Assembly: GCF_014201355.1 (NCBI RefSeq)
Contig: NZ_JACHEG010000007.1
Span: forward strand, 62,001 to 126,000
DNA from: Aliirhizobium wenxiniae
GTDB lineage: Bacteria > Pseudomonadota > Alphaproteobacteria > Rhizobiales > Rhizobiaceae
Length of the DNA stretch: 64,000 nt
Direction: 5' to 3'
Below are positions 33,620 to 42,016 of this stretch, piece by piece (position 1 is the stretch's first letter; each line of letters starts with the position of its first letter). Under the pieces are notes generated by a model that had not been told where the DNA came from, searched no databases, and saw only the letters and a list, made by a program, of their open reading frames with translations. The translations under genes were made by a program, and so were the position numbers.

Positions 33620-34642
33620 TCACAAACTGAATTCGACGTCGCGCAAGTGCTCCAGATAGGCCACATCCGGCAATGAAAGGTCGCGCGCGGTATTGGCGAT
33701 GCGCAGCATGGCGCGCTCTCGCGAAATCTTGAGGTGGTTTGAAAGCGCCGCGCTGGCTTCCGCGATCCGGCCCGCCACCAGCCGCTCGAAAACCTCCACA
33801 TGCTCGAGCAGGAACGGCTCGTCGGTGATCGGCGGCGTCTTCGGCTGGTAAAGCCGGTGATGCGCGACCAGAATGGCCTGCGGCAGGCTGATTGCCTGCA
33901 TAAGCGGGGCATTGTCGCAATAACCGAGCAAATGACCGTGAAGCTGCTGCTCGACCGCGTCCAGCATTGCCCCGTCCGCGGCATCTCCCGCCTCGATCGC
34001 CTGCTGCAGATCGATGAACAGGGCCGGCAGCAAGTCATCCGGCAAATGCGGAAAGGCCTGCTCCAGCGCCAGCGGTTCAAGCGTCCAGCGCAATTCGTAG
34101 AGCTGGTTTACATGCCTAGCGGTCAGTGCCGGCGCATGCCAGCGACCGGCATCATCCTTGCTGACGATGCCGCGCTGCTGCAGCCTGGCCACAACCTCGC
34201 GGGCAACCGTGCGGCTGACACCGAAGGATTTCGCCAGCGCCACCTCGTTGATGCGCCAGCTGGCGATCGATGTGCGGGAGACGATCTCCAGCTCCACCTG
34301 CCGGTAGATCAGCTCCCAGCTTGCCAGAAAATGAAGCTGCATGTCGTCCGGCCCCGAAGGACCGGCCGGGTCGATGACGTCCTGGCCAACGGATCCGGCC
34401 CCCGCAACGACCTTGTACCCGCGTCCCTCGGATTTGCGCACAAGCCCCAGCGTCTCCAGTTCCGCCAGAGCCTGCCGCGCCGGTGCGCGGCTTATCCCAA
34501 AGCGTTTGGCAATCGCGGTCTCATTCAGCCTTGCGGCGTCATGCCACCCGCCGGAGCGGATTTCCGACGCGACCACCGCAAGCGCTCGCTGGTAAAGTTT
34601 GGGCGAACGCCCCGATACGGCATCACTAGGCCCCTCCGTCAT
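33620..34642 (-). CDS. GntR-family regulator with two tandem winged-helix domains
   Basis: A 340-residue repressor-like protein. A first GntR winged helix spans ~residues 16-80 (LNETAIAKRFGISRAPARQA, then LAELETLGLVRK) and a second ~105-171 (INEVALAKSFGVSRTVAREV, then VARLQQRGIVSK). An all-helical FCD-type ligand domain follows (LTARHVNQLYELRWTLEPLA onward). GntR proteins normally have a single winged helix. ATG 34642 has AGGAAGGTG upstream; the in-frame start at 34696 adds 18 unsupported residues. Divergent from the Ldh2-type dehydrogenase, with a dyad operator between them. It likely controls that gene and the dehydratase, in response to a sugar acid. Confidence 0.88.
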   Translation of the reverse strand: MTEGPSDAVSGRSPKLYQRALAVVASEIRSGGWHDAARLNETAIAKRFGISRAPARQALAELETLGLVRKSEGRGYKVVAGAGSVGQDVIDPAGPSGPDDMQLHFLASWELIYRQVELEIVSRTSIASWRINEVALAKSFGVSRTVAREVVARLQQRGIVSKDDAGRWHAPALTARHVNQLYELRWTLEPLALEQAFPHLPDDLLPALFIDLQQAIEAGDAADGAMLDAVEQQLHGHLLGYCDNAPLMQAISLPQAILVAHHRLYQPKTPPITDEPFLLEHVEVFERLVAGRIAEASAALSNHLKISRERAMLRIANTARDLSLPDVAYLEHLRDVEFSL

Positions 34643-34720
34643 TTCACCTTCCTCATGATGCCGCCCTGGCGAAAATCGCAACCGATCGTCTTTCATTCAT
34701 TTACATTCACGAAGAAGAAT

Positions 34721-34740
34721 GTCTAGTGTACACAAAAGAC
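34721..34740. promoter_or_regulatory. Candidate GntR operator between divergent genes
   Basis: GTCTAGTGTACACAAAAGAC contains a perfect GTGTACAC palindrome inside an imperfect GTCT/AGAC dyad. It resembles TTGTATACAA-like sites of FCD-type GntR proteins and lies between the tandem-winged-helix regulator (start 34642) and the dehydrogenase (start 34761). Confidence 0.55.
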
Positions 34741-34760
34741 AATAATTTTGAGGAAATGCC

Positions 34761-35819
34761 ATGGACGCCGCCCATCACACAGTCACGCTTTCAGATCTCG
34801 ACCGCTTTTGCCGTCAGGTGTTAGCGGCTTGTGGTGCAAACGATGCGACGGCTGACGCGACAACCCGCGCCCTTATGCACGCCACACGCTGCGGCGTGGA
34901 TAGCCACGGCGTGCGGCTGTTGGCGCACTACATCAAGGCCCTCGAAGGCGGTCGACTGAACAAGACGCCGGACATCCGGAAGGTCTCCGGGTTCGGGGCG
35001 GTTGAAACACTCGATGGCGACCATGCCCAGGGCGCGGTCCCTGCCTATGCCGCCATGACGAGAGCGATCGATTTGGCCGGCAAATTCGGCATCGGCGCCG
35101 TCGGCATCCGCAACAATTCGCATTTCGGCGCAGCCGGTGCCTATTCGGTGGAGGCGGCCAGACACGGGCTGATCGGCCTGTCCTTCTGTAACTCCGACAG
35201 TTTTGTCCGGCTGCATAATGGTGCTTCGCGTTTTCACGGCACCAATCCGATTTCGATGGCCGTCCCGGTTCCCGGCGAAGATCCCTGGTTCCTCGACATG
35301 GCAACCAGCGCCGTCCCCTTCAATCGAGTACTTCTCTATCGCAGCACCGGCGCCAAGCTGCCGGAGGGGGTCGCCTCAAATGAACTCGGCATCAACACGA
35401 CGGACCCGCATCTGACCGAAATGCTCGCCCCTCTCGGCGATGCCTTCGGCTTCAAGGGCGCGGGCCTTGCCGGCATCGCTGAAATTTTCAGCGCGGTGCT
35501 CACCGGCATGCGCCTCAGCTTCGATATTCCGTCGATGATGGGTGAAGACATGCAGACGCCCCGCCAGCTCGGCGCTTTCGTCATGGCAATCCAGCCCGAG
35601 GCATTTGTCGACAGACCGACCTTCGAGGCCGGCATGAAACGCTATGTAGAAACGCTGCGGACATCGCCTGCCCGTGCCGGCGCATCCGTCATGGCGCCTG
35701 GCGACCGCGAATGGAAGGTCGCACGCCATCGCGATGCCCATGGCGTCGAGCTCGATCCGGTAACAAGATCCGCATTTCTGGAGCTGTCCGGGACCTACAA
35801 CGTCCCGATGCCGGCCTGA
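34761..35819 (+). CDS. Ldh2/MDH2-family oxidoreductase (malate/L-lactate dehydrogenase-like)
   Basis: A 352-residue NAD(P)-dependent dehydrogenase of the Ldh_2 family. Family marks are MHATRCGVDSHGVRLLAHYI (~35-55), IRNNSHFGAAGAYSVEAA, FHGTNPISMAVP and LDMATSAVPFNRVLLYRSTG. Family members reduce or oxidise 2-keto acids, including ureidoglycolate, sulfolactate, 2,3-diketo-gulonate and cyclic imino acids; the substrate here is not evident. The neighbouring dehydratase and GntR point to a sugar-acid pathway. GAGG lies seven bases before the ATG. Confidence 0.87.
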   Translation: MDAAHHTVTLSDLDRFCRQVLAACGANDATADATTRALMHATRCGVDSHGVRLLAHYIKALEGGRLNKTPDIRKVSGFGAVETLDGDHAQGAVPAYAAMTRAIDLAGKFGIGAVGIRNNSHFGAAGAYSVEAARHGLIGLSFCNSDSFVRLHNGASRFHGTNPISMAVPVPGEDPWFLDMATSAVPFNRVLLYRSTGAKLPEGVASNELGINTTDPHLTEMLAPLGDAFGFKGAGLAGIAEIFSAVLTGMRLSFDIPSMMGEDMQTPRQLGAFVMAIQPEAFVDRPTFEAGMKRYVETLRTSPARAGASVMAPGDREWKVARHRDAHGVELDPVTRSAFLELSGTYNVPMPA

Positions 35820-35857
35820 ACAAGTTTCTGTGAGGGAGCCACTTGACGAATGATAAT

Positions 35858-35876
35858 TGGTAAGACAATCTGACCA
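35858..35876. promoter_or_regulatory. Candidate FadR/UxuR-type operator before the hexuronate operon
   Basis: TGGTAAGACAATCTGACCA is a near-perfect dyad (TGGTAAGA / TCTGACCA around CAA) with the TGGT...ACCA ends typical of FadR-subfamily sites. It lies 37 bases before the FadR-type regulator gene that heads the operon, which suggests autoregulation. Confidence 0.65.
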
Positions 35877-35912
35877 CATGACGCGGGAGGAGAGACGCGT
35901 CAGGAGGTTTTC

Positions 35913-36626
35913 ATGTTTGTCGCGCTTGAACCACGCCGGCTTTATCGCCAGGCCGCGGAACAGCTTCGTGTACTCATCCAGTCGGGAGAGATCGCCGTCG
36001 GGGAGCGGCTGCCTGCCGAACGCGAGCTGGCCGAGCGCCTCGGCGTATCCCGTCCGACCGTGCGGGAAGCCTTGATCGTTCTTGAAGTCGAGGGTCTTGT
36101 GCAGATCCGCATGGGGTCCGGTGTCTATGTCAGCCCCAAGGCTGCAGGAGCGCCGAAGGTTCTCGCCGCGGACGACAGCGAAGCCCCGTTCGAAATCCTC
36201 CAAGCCCGCTGCATCATCGAAAGCGCTATTGCGGAAGAGGCCGCACGTTGCGTCGACGAGGCGGGCATTCGAAGCCTCGACGTCATTCTGGAAGAGATGG
36301 AAGGCGTACTGGAAAACTCCGAGCGGGCGTTGGCGCTGGACCGCGCCTTTCATACGGCAATCGCCGACATCATCGGCAATTCGTCGCTCAATGTCTTTAT
36401 CGGCCTGATCTACGACAAGCGCGCCTCGCCTTTCTTCGAAAAGCTGGCGAGCTATTTCGAAGGCCCCCACACGTGGCGGGCAGCACTGGATGAACACAGA
36501 ATCATACGCGATGCGCTGGCGGCAGGAGACCCGGCAGCAGCGCGCGAAGCGATGCGCATGCATTTGACGCTGTCGCAAAAGAGATTCTCGGAAAGCTTCG
36601 GAGAGGAGCCAACGAGAGAGGAGTGA
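35913..36626 (+). CDS. FadR-subfamily GntR regulator of the hexuronate operon
   Basis: A 237-residue regulator. The winged helix is at residues ~8-75 (LPAERELAERLGVSRPTVRE, then IRMGSGVYV), followed by an FCD domain with the metal-binding Asp/His set (DRAFHTAIADIIGN, DEHRIIRDAL, AMRMHLTLS). It opens a plus-strand run that continues with a TRAP transporter and uxuA/uxuB-type genes, so a UxuR/ExuR-like role responding to an aldonate or hexuronate is likely. CAGGAGG precedes the ATG. Confidence 0.9.
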   Translation: MFVALEPRRLYRQAAEQLRVLIQSGEIAVGERLPAERELAERLGVSRPTVREALIVLEVEGLVQIRMGSGVYVSPKAAGAPKVLAADDSEAPFEILQARCIIESAIAEEAARCVDEAGIRSLDVILEEMEGVLENSERALALDRAFHTAIADIIGNSSLNVFIGLIYDKRASPFFEKLASYFEGPHTWRAALDEHRIIRDALAAGDPAAAREAMRMHLTLSQKRFSESFGEEPTREE

Positions 36627-36686
36627 CCGAGACCGCGAGGAGGCGGCCGGTTGGGGAGTAATCTGAACGCTATTCGGGAGGACAGA

Positions 36687-37661
36687 ATGAGTTCAAGATT
36701 GAAGACGCTGCTTGGTGCAGCGGCAGTCATCATCGCGTCGGCAATGTCGGCACACGCGGTGGAAACGCTAAAATGGGCGCATGTCTACGAGACATCCGAA
36801 CCCTTCCATACGGAATCGGTATGGGCCGCCGGAGAAATCGCCAAGCGCACGAATGGACGTTACAAGATCGACGTCTATCCGGCATCGCAGCTCGGCAAGG
36901 AAGCCGACATCAACCAGGGCCTCAAGCTCGGCACGGTCGACATGATCATCTCGGGTTCGAGCTTCGCCGCCCGCGATTTCAAGCCGATCGGCGTTACTTA
37001 TTTCCCTTATATCTTCCGCGATCCGAGCCATCTGATCACCTATACCAAGAGCGATGTCTTCAAGCGCCTTGCCAAGGGGTATGAGGACAAGACCGGCAAC
37101 GTCATCACCGCCGTCAGCTACTACGGCACCCGTCACACGACCTCGAACACCGCTATCACCAAATGCGCCGACCTGAAGGGCGTGAAGATGCGCGTGCCGG
37201 ACGTGCCGGCATACCTCGCCATGCCGCGCGCCTGCGGCGCCAACACCACGCCGATCGCTTTTGCAGAAGTCTATCTCGCGCTGCAGAACGGCACGGTGGA
37301 TGCCCAGGAAAACCCGCTGACGACGATCGAAGCGAAAAAATTCTTCGAAGTTCAGAAGAACATCGTTCTCTCCGGCCATATCGTCGACCACCTCAACACG
37401 GTCATCTCCAAGAGCCGCTGGGCGAGCCTCTCTGACGAAGACAAGCAGATTTTCCGCGACGTAATGCAGGAAGCTGCCGCCAAGACCACGAAGATCATCG
37501 AGGAGCGTGAAAAGGCTCTGGTCGACGACTTCAAGAAGCGCGGCCTGAACGTCGTCGAGGTCGACAAGGCCGACTTCGAGAAGAACGTGCTCGAAAAGGT
37601 CAAGTTCGAGGACTTCGGCTACGAAAAGGCCGATTGGGAAGCGATCCGCGCCATCAAGTGA
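36687..37661 (+). CDS. dctP: TRAP transporter solute-binding protein (DctP family)
   Basis: A 324-residue periplasmic protein with signal peptide (LLGAAAVIIASAMSAHA, cleavage before VETL). The TRAP signature region is KMRVPDVPAYLAMPRACGAN (~169-188) followed by TPIAFAEVYLALQNGTVDAQ and ENPLTTI. The conserved Arg in KMRVPD binds the ligand carboxylate. ATG 36687 has GGGAGGAC upstream. The context (uxuA, uxuB-like, idonate and gulonate dehydrogenase-like genes) predicts a hexuronate or aldonate ligand such as D-mannonate, L-gulonate or L-idonate. Confidence 0.92.
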   Translation: MSSRLKTLLGAAAVIIASAMSAHAVETLKWAHVYETSEPFHTESVWAAGEIAKRTNGRYKIDVYPASQLGKEADINQGLKLGTVDMIISGSSFAARDFKPIGVTYFPYIFRDPSHLITYTKSDVFKRLAKGYEDKTGNVITAVSYYGTRHTTSNTAITKCADLKGVKMRVPDVPAYLAMPRACGANTTPIAFAEVYLALQNGTVDAQENPLTTIEAKKFFEVQKNIVLSGHIVDHLNTVISKSRWASLSDEDKQIFRDVMQEAAAKTTKIIEEREKALVDDFKKRGLNVVEVDKADFEKNVLEKVKFEDFGYEKADWEAIRAIK

Positions 37662-37669
37662 TCCCGTTC

Positions 37670-37694
37670 GGCGCGGTCGAAAGACGGCCGCGCC
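37670..37694 (+). repeat. Intercistronic hairpin after the TRAP binding-protein gene
   Basis: GGCGCGG (37670-37676) and CCGCGCC (37688-37694) form a stem eight bases after the dctP stop, followed by GGCTTCTCTTT. Such hairpins often stabilise the abundant binding-protein message relative to the membrane genes. Confidence 0.6.
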
Positions 37695-37719
37695 GGCTTC
37701 TCTTTAATGGGACAAACTC

Positions 37720-38295
37720 ATGTCGACAGCACAGGAAATTCACACTCAGGTCACTCCTGAGGAGATAGCGCATACCTTTGACGAGGCCCCCGCCGAAGTC
37801 GATCTCAAGGTCTACGCCTTCGAAGACTGGATCACGCTCGGCCTATTCTGGCTGATGACGGGCTGCGTCTTCCTGCAATTCTTTACCCGTTACGTCCTGA
37901 ACGACAGCTATGCCTGGACTGAGGAAATCGCCGTCAACTGCCTGATCGGAGTGGTGTTTCTGGGCTCCGTCATGTGTGTGCGGATGTCGCGCCACATCCA
38001 GGTGGACGTGCTTTACCACTATCTGCCCGCCCGTGTGACACGCGTCATGGCGACGATTGTCGACATCATCCGCATCGGATTCTTTGCCTACGGCTCCTGG
38101 CTGATGTGGCGGTACATGGAAGTCGTTGCCGGCGAGGAAATGGTCACGATCGACCTTCCGCGCGACATCATCTTCTATTCCGTGCTCGCGGCATTCGTTC
38201 TGATGCTGTTCCGTTCCATTCAGGTCTTCATCGCCAATATGCGCCGTGGTTACTCGGTGCTTGAGCGACCCGAAGCCTTCCAGAGCGAGGGCTGA
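37720..38295 (+). CDS. dctQ: TRAP transporter small permease (DctQ family)
   Basis: A 191-residue membrane protein with four predicted spans, beginning WITLGLFWLMTGCVFLQFFT. The family block FFTRYVLNDSYAWTEEIAVN (~45-65) and the following VRMSRHIQVDVLYHYLP are clear. An unusual acidic N-terminal extension of ~35 residues precedes the first helix. Three bases separate it from the dctM gene. Confidence 0.92.
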   Translation: MSTAQEIHTQVTPEEIAHTFDEAPAEVDLKVYAFEDWITLGLFWLMTGCVFLQFFTRYVLNDSYAWTEEIAVNCLIGVVFLGSVMCVRMSRHIQVDVLYHYLPARVTRVMATIVDIIRIGFFAYGSWLMWRYMEVVAGEEMVTIDLPRDIIFYSVLAAFVLMLFRSIQVFIANMRRGYSVLERPEAFQSEG

Positions 38296-38298
38296 GAT

Positions 38299-39705
38299 AT
38301 GCTTCTTCTTATTGGATCCTTTCTGGCGCTGATGCTGCTCGGCGTGCCGGTCGCCATCTCGATGGCCGTGTCGTCGGTGTCCTACATCATCTTCTACGGC
38401 GTCGCGCCGGATATCATCGCCGCGCAGCGTCTAATCGCCGGCGTCGAAAGCTTTCCGCTGCTCGCCGTTCCCTTTTTCATCCTTGCCGGCAACCTGATGA
38501 ATGTCGCCGGCGTCACCGGCCGCATCTATTCCTTCGCCGTCGCACTCGTCGGCTGGATGAAGGGGGGCCTTGCGCAGGTCAACATCATCGGCTCGGTTGT
38601 CTTTTCGGGCATGTCCGGCACGGCGCTGGCCGATGCCGCCGGCATCGGCACGATCGAAATCAAGGCGATGAAGGACCACGGTTATCCGGTCGAAGCCGCG
38701 GTCGGCGTCACCGCCGCATCGGCAACGCTTGGGCCCATCTTCCCGCCGTCGCTGCCCTTCGTCATTTACGGCATGATGGCAAACGTCTCGATCGGCGCCT
38801 TGTTCATGGCCGGCATCGTGCCCGGCGTCGTCATGACGGTGCTGATGATGATCACGGTCGCCGTCTTCGCTTTCGTGAAGCGCTGGGGTTCGGATACGCC
38901 GTTCAACATCCGCAACCTGTTCGGCGCCTCGCTGGAAGTCATCGTCGTCATGATGGTGCCGCTCGGCATCTATCTCCTGACCCTGATGGGCCTGTCGCTG
39001 AACTTTGCGGTCGGCATCGCCCTCATTGTCCTGATCGCCGCCGATTGGTATTTCGACTTCTCGGCCGTGATGGCGCTGATGACCCCGGTCATCCTGATCG
39101 GCGGCATGACGATGGGCTGGTTCACACCGACGGAAGCGGCGGTCGCAGCCGTTCTCTGGTCGCTCTTCCTTGGCCTCGTGCGTTATCGCACAATGACGTT
39201 CAAGAGCCTCGCCAAGGCGACCATGGACACGGTGGAAACTACCGCATCGGTTCTGTTCATCGTAGCAGCTGCCTCGGTTTTCGCCTGGTTGCTCACCGTC
39301 AGCCAGACCGCTCAGCTGCTTTCGACGGCCATCACCAGCCTTACCGACAGCAAATGGGTGTTCCTGATCCTCGTGAACCTGCTGATGCTCTTCGTCGGCT
39401 GCTTCCTTGATACGATCGCGGCGATAACCATCCTCGTGCCGATCCTGCTGCCGCTGGTGCTGCAGTTCGATATCGACCCGGTGCATTTCGGCCTGATCAT
39501 GACGCTGAACCTGATGATCGGTCTCTTACATCCGCCACTCGGCATGGTGCTGTTCGTACTCTCGCGCGTCGCCAAACTGTCGGTGGAGCGTACGACGATC
39601 GCCATTCTGCCCTGGCTGGCACCGCTGTTCATCGCGCTGATCCTCATCACCTTCATCCCGGCCATCACGCTCTGGCTGCCGACCGAAATGGGCCTGATCC
39701 GCTGA
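38299..39705 (+). CDS. dctM: TRAP transporter large permease (DctM family)
   Basis: A 468-residue membrane protein with about 12 spans. DctM motifs: PLLAVPFFILAGNLMNVAG, VFSGMSGTALADAAGIGTIE, ATLGPIFPPSLPFVIYGMMA and GWFTPTEAAVAAVLWSLFLG. It is about 40 residues longer than typical DctM (~427), the extra sequence being around residues 205-265. A GC-rich perfect hairpin follows the stop. Confidence 0.93.
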   Translation: MLLLIGSFLALMLLGVPVAISMAVSSVSYIIFYGVAPDIIAAQRLIAGVESFPLLAVPFFILAGNLMNVAGVTGRIYSFAVALVGWMKGGLAQVNIIGSVVFSGMSGTALADAAGIGTIEIKAMKDHGYPVEAAVGVTAASATLGPIFPPSLPFVIYGMMANVSIGALFMAGIVPGVVMTVLMMITVAVFAFVKRWGSDTPFNIRNLFGASLEVIVVMMVPLGIYLLTLMGLSLNFAVGIALIVLIAADWYFDFSAVMALMTPVILIGGMTMGWFTPTEAAVAAVLWSLFLGLVRYRTMTFKSLAKATMDTVETTASVLFIVAAASVFAWLLTVSQTAQLLSTAITSLTDSKWVFLILVNLLMLFVGCFLDTIAAITILVPILLPLVLQFDIDPVHFGLIMTLNLMIGLLHPPLGMVLFVLSRVAKLSVERTTIAILPWLAPLFIALILITFIPAITLWLPTEMGLIR

Positions 39706-39714
39706 CGATAATCC

Positions 39715-39739
39715 GCCTGCGCCGTAGAACGGCGCAGGC
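39715..39739 (+). repeat. Perfect 11-bp hairpin between dctM and the dehydrogenase gene
   Basis: GCCTGCGCCGT - AGA - ACGGCGCAGGC, ten bases after the dctM stop, with no T-run. Probably an mRNA 3'-end or processing signal separating transporter and enzyme cistrons. Confidence 0.65.
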
Positions 39740-39766
39740 ACCCCATTCCAATCGAAGGCATACATC

Positions 39767-40804
39767 ATGTTGACGAAGATCGTTCGTCTTTACGGCAAGC
39801 AGGACTTGCACGTCGAAACACAGGAATGCCCCGAACCCGGCCCCGGCCAAGTCCGGCTGAAGATGGCCTGGGGCGGCATTTGTGGCTCCGACCTCCACTA
39901 TTTCCAGGATGGCGGTTTCGGCCCGGTGCGCGTCCGCGAACCGATCATTTCCGGCCACGAGGCCTCGGGGCATATCGAGGCGATCGGCCCCGGCGTCACG
40001 GGCTTTGCGCCCGGCATGCTGGTCGCCGTCAACCCATCCCAACCCTGCGGCCATTGCCGCTATTGCGACATCGGCCAACCGATCCATTGCCTCGAGATGA
40101 AATTCATGGGTTCGGCCATGCGCCTTCCACATGAGCAGGGCATGTTCCGCGAACAGCTTGTCGTCCCGGCGATCCAGTGCTTCCCGATAGAGGGCGAAGC
40201 CTCATCCGCCGAAGCCGCCTGCGCCGAGCCGCTGGCCGTCTGCCTCCACGCGGTTGCACAAGCCGGTGACCTCGTTGGTAAAAACGTGCTCGTCACCGGC
40301 GCCGGCCCGATCGGCCTGCTGGTCGTTGCGGCTGCCCGCTACGCCGGTGCGGGTCGGATCATCGTTACCGATCTCGCCGATGCGGCCTTGTCCCGTGGCC
40401 CAGCGATGGGCGCAGACAAGACGATCAACGTTTCAAAACCCGATGCGCTTGCGCCTTACCAGACGGACAAAGGCTCGTTCGATGTCGTGTTCGAATGCTC
40501 GGCGGCCGGCCCTGCTCTCGTCTCGGCCTTCCAGAGCGTCAGGCCGCGCGGCACGATCGTGCAGGTTGGCGTCACCGGTGACCTGTCGATCCCGGTTAAC
40601 ATGCTGGTCGGCAAGGAAATCACCTGGCGTGGCTCGCAGCGTTTCCATGAGGAATTCGCCCGCGCCGCCGAACTGATCGGCAGCCGCGCAATCGATGTTC
40701 GCCCGATCCTCTCCCACACATTCCCGATCGACGAGGCGCTTGCCGCCTTCCTGCAGGCCGGTGATCGCACCGCCGCCTGCAAGGTCCAGATCGCACTCGG
40801 CTAA
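39767..40804 (+). CDS. idnD: Zinc-dependent alcohol dehydrogenase, L-idonate 5-dehydrogenase-like
   Basis: A 345-residue medium-chain dehydrogenase. Catalytic zinc ligands: Cys in GGICGSDLHYF (~38-48), His-Glu in SGHEASG. Structural zinc cysteines: CGHCRYCDIGQPIHC. Rossmann motif: VTGAGPIGLLVVAA (~176-190). The opening through DLHYFQDGG resembles L-idonate 5-dehydrogenases, which interconvert L-idonate and 5-keto-D-gluconate. The exact substrate is inferred from similarity and context. It lies in the uxuA/uxuB-type operon, 12 bases before uxuA. Confidence 0.85.
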   Translation: MLTKIVRLYGKQDLHVETQECPEPGPGQVRLKMAWGGICGSDLHYFQDGGFGPVRVREPIISGHEASGHIEAIGPGVTGFAPGMLVAVNPSQPCGHCRYCDIGQPIHCLEMKFMGSAMRLPHEQGMFREQLVVPAIQCFPIEGEASSAEAACAEPLAVCLHAVAQAGDLVGKNVLVTGAGPIGLLVVAAARYAGAGRIIVTDLADAALSRGPAMGADKTINVSKPDALAPYQTDKGSFDVVFECSAAGPALVSAFQSVRPRGTIVQVGVTGDLSIPVNMLVGKEITWRGSQRFHEEFARAAELIGSRAIDVRPILSHTFPIDEALAAFLQAGDRTAACKVQIALG

Positions 40805-40816
40805 AAGGAAAAACAG

Positions 40817-42016
40817 ATGCGACACACATGGCGATGGTTTGGCCCGGTTGACAAGGTCACGGTAAGGGATGCGGCCCAGGCAGGTGCCGAGGGTATCGTC
40901 AGCGCCCTGCATCACATCCCGACCGGCGCGGTCTGGCCGGTGGATGAAATCGAAAAACGCCACCAGGCGATCCGCGACGGCGGGCTGTTCTGGGATGTGG
41001 TGGAAAGCGTTCCCGTCTCCGAAGAGATCAAGACCCAGACCGGCGACTGGCACGAACATGTGAAAAACTGGCAGGAAAGCCTGCGCCGCCTTTCCGCTTC
41101 CGGCATCAAGACCGTCTGCTACAATTTCATGCCGGTTCTGGACTGGACCCGCACCGACCTGCGCTGGGAAACGAAACACGGCGCCAAGGCCATGCGTTTC
41201 GATCTCACCGATTTCGTCGCCTTCGATATCCATATCCTGAAACGTCCCGGTGCAGCACAGGACTATCCTGAACGGCTGCAGGACGAGGCTGCCAAACGCT
41301 TCGCCTCGTTCGACGACGCCCGCATCGTCGCGCTCGGCAAGAATATCGGCGCCGGCCTGCCGGGCTCTGCGGATGGCTACACGCTCGACCAGCTTCTGGA
41401 AAAACTCCGCACCTATCAGGGCATCGACGCGAAAAAACTTCAGTCGCATCTCGTTGACTTCCTCTCGCAAGTCACGCCGGTCGCCGAAGAGGTCGGTATC
41501 AACATCTGTGCTCATCCGGATGATCCGCCGTGGCCGCTGCTCGGCCTGCCGCGCATCCTGTCGACCGAAGCTGATTACGCGCATATGCTCACCCAGGTGG
41601 ACAGCCGCGCCAATGGCGTGACGCTCTGCTCCGGCTCGCTCGGCGCGCGCGCCGACAACGACTTGCCGGCGATCGCCAGACGTTTCGCCGATCGCATCCA
41701 TTTCGTCCATTTGCGCAACGTCACCCGCGATGAAGACAGCCTGCCCTGCTCCTTCTTCGAAGACGAGCATCTGGAGGGCGGTACGGACATGGTGGCAGTG
41801 ATCGCCGCCCTCTTGGCGGAGGAAAAGCGCCGCAAGGCGGAAGGCCGCGAAGACCACCAGATCCCGATGCGCCCCGACCACGGACAGGAAATCCTCGACG
41901 ACCTGACCCGCGGCGCACAGCCCGGCTATCCCGCCATCGGTCGCCTGAAAGGGCTGGCGGAACTGCGCGGCATCGAACGAGCACTCAGCCACAACCAGTT
42001 CGGGATCGGTCGATGA
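40817..42016 (+). CDS. uxuA: D-mannonate dehydratase
   Basis: A 399-residue Mn/Fe-dependent enzyme that dehydrates D-mannonate to 2-keto-3-deoxy-D-gluconate. Family marks from the N-terminus: MRHTWRWFGPVDKVTVRDAA, IVSALHHIPTGAVWP, CYNFMPVLDWTRTDL, then the metal-site region ICAHPDDPPWPLLGLPRI, CSGSLGARADND, VHLRNV and PMRPDHGQE. Length agrees with E. coli UxuA (394). It overlaps the uxuB-like gene by ATGA. The genes that use the product (KDG kinase and aldolase) are not in the window. Confidence 0.97.
   Translation: MRHTWRWFGPVDKVTVRDAAQAGAEGIVSALHHIPTGAVWPVDEIEKRHQAIRDGGLFWDVVESVPVSEEIKTQTGDWHEHVKNWQESLRRLSASGIKTVCYNFMPVLDWTRTDLRWETKHGAKAMRFDLTDFVAFDIHILKRPGAAQDYPERLQDEAAKRFASFDDARIVALGKNIGAGLPGSADGYTLDQLLEKLRTYQGIDAKKLQSHLVDFLSQVTPVAEEVGINICAHPDDPPWPLLGLPRILSTEADYAHMLTQVDSRANGVTLCSGSLGARADNDLPAIARRFADRIHFVHLRNVTRDEDSLPCSFFEDEHLEGGTDMVAVIAALLAEEKRRKAEGREDHQIPMRPDHGQEILDDLTRGAQPGYPAIGRLKGLAELRGIERALSHNQFGIGR

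Noticed and set aside
33595..34080. A 534-aa fusion reading of the dehydratase frame
   Set aside because: The upstream part is an antiframe of the GntR gene; TTG 33594 with GGGAGGAG gives a normal-length enzyme.
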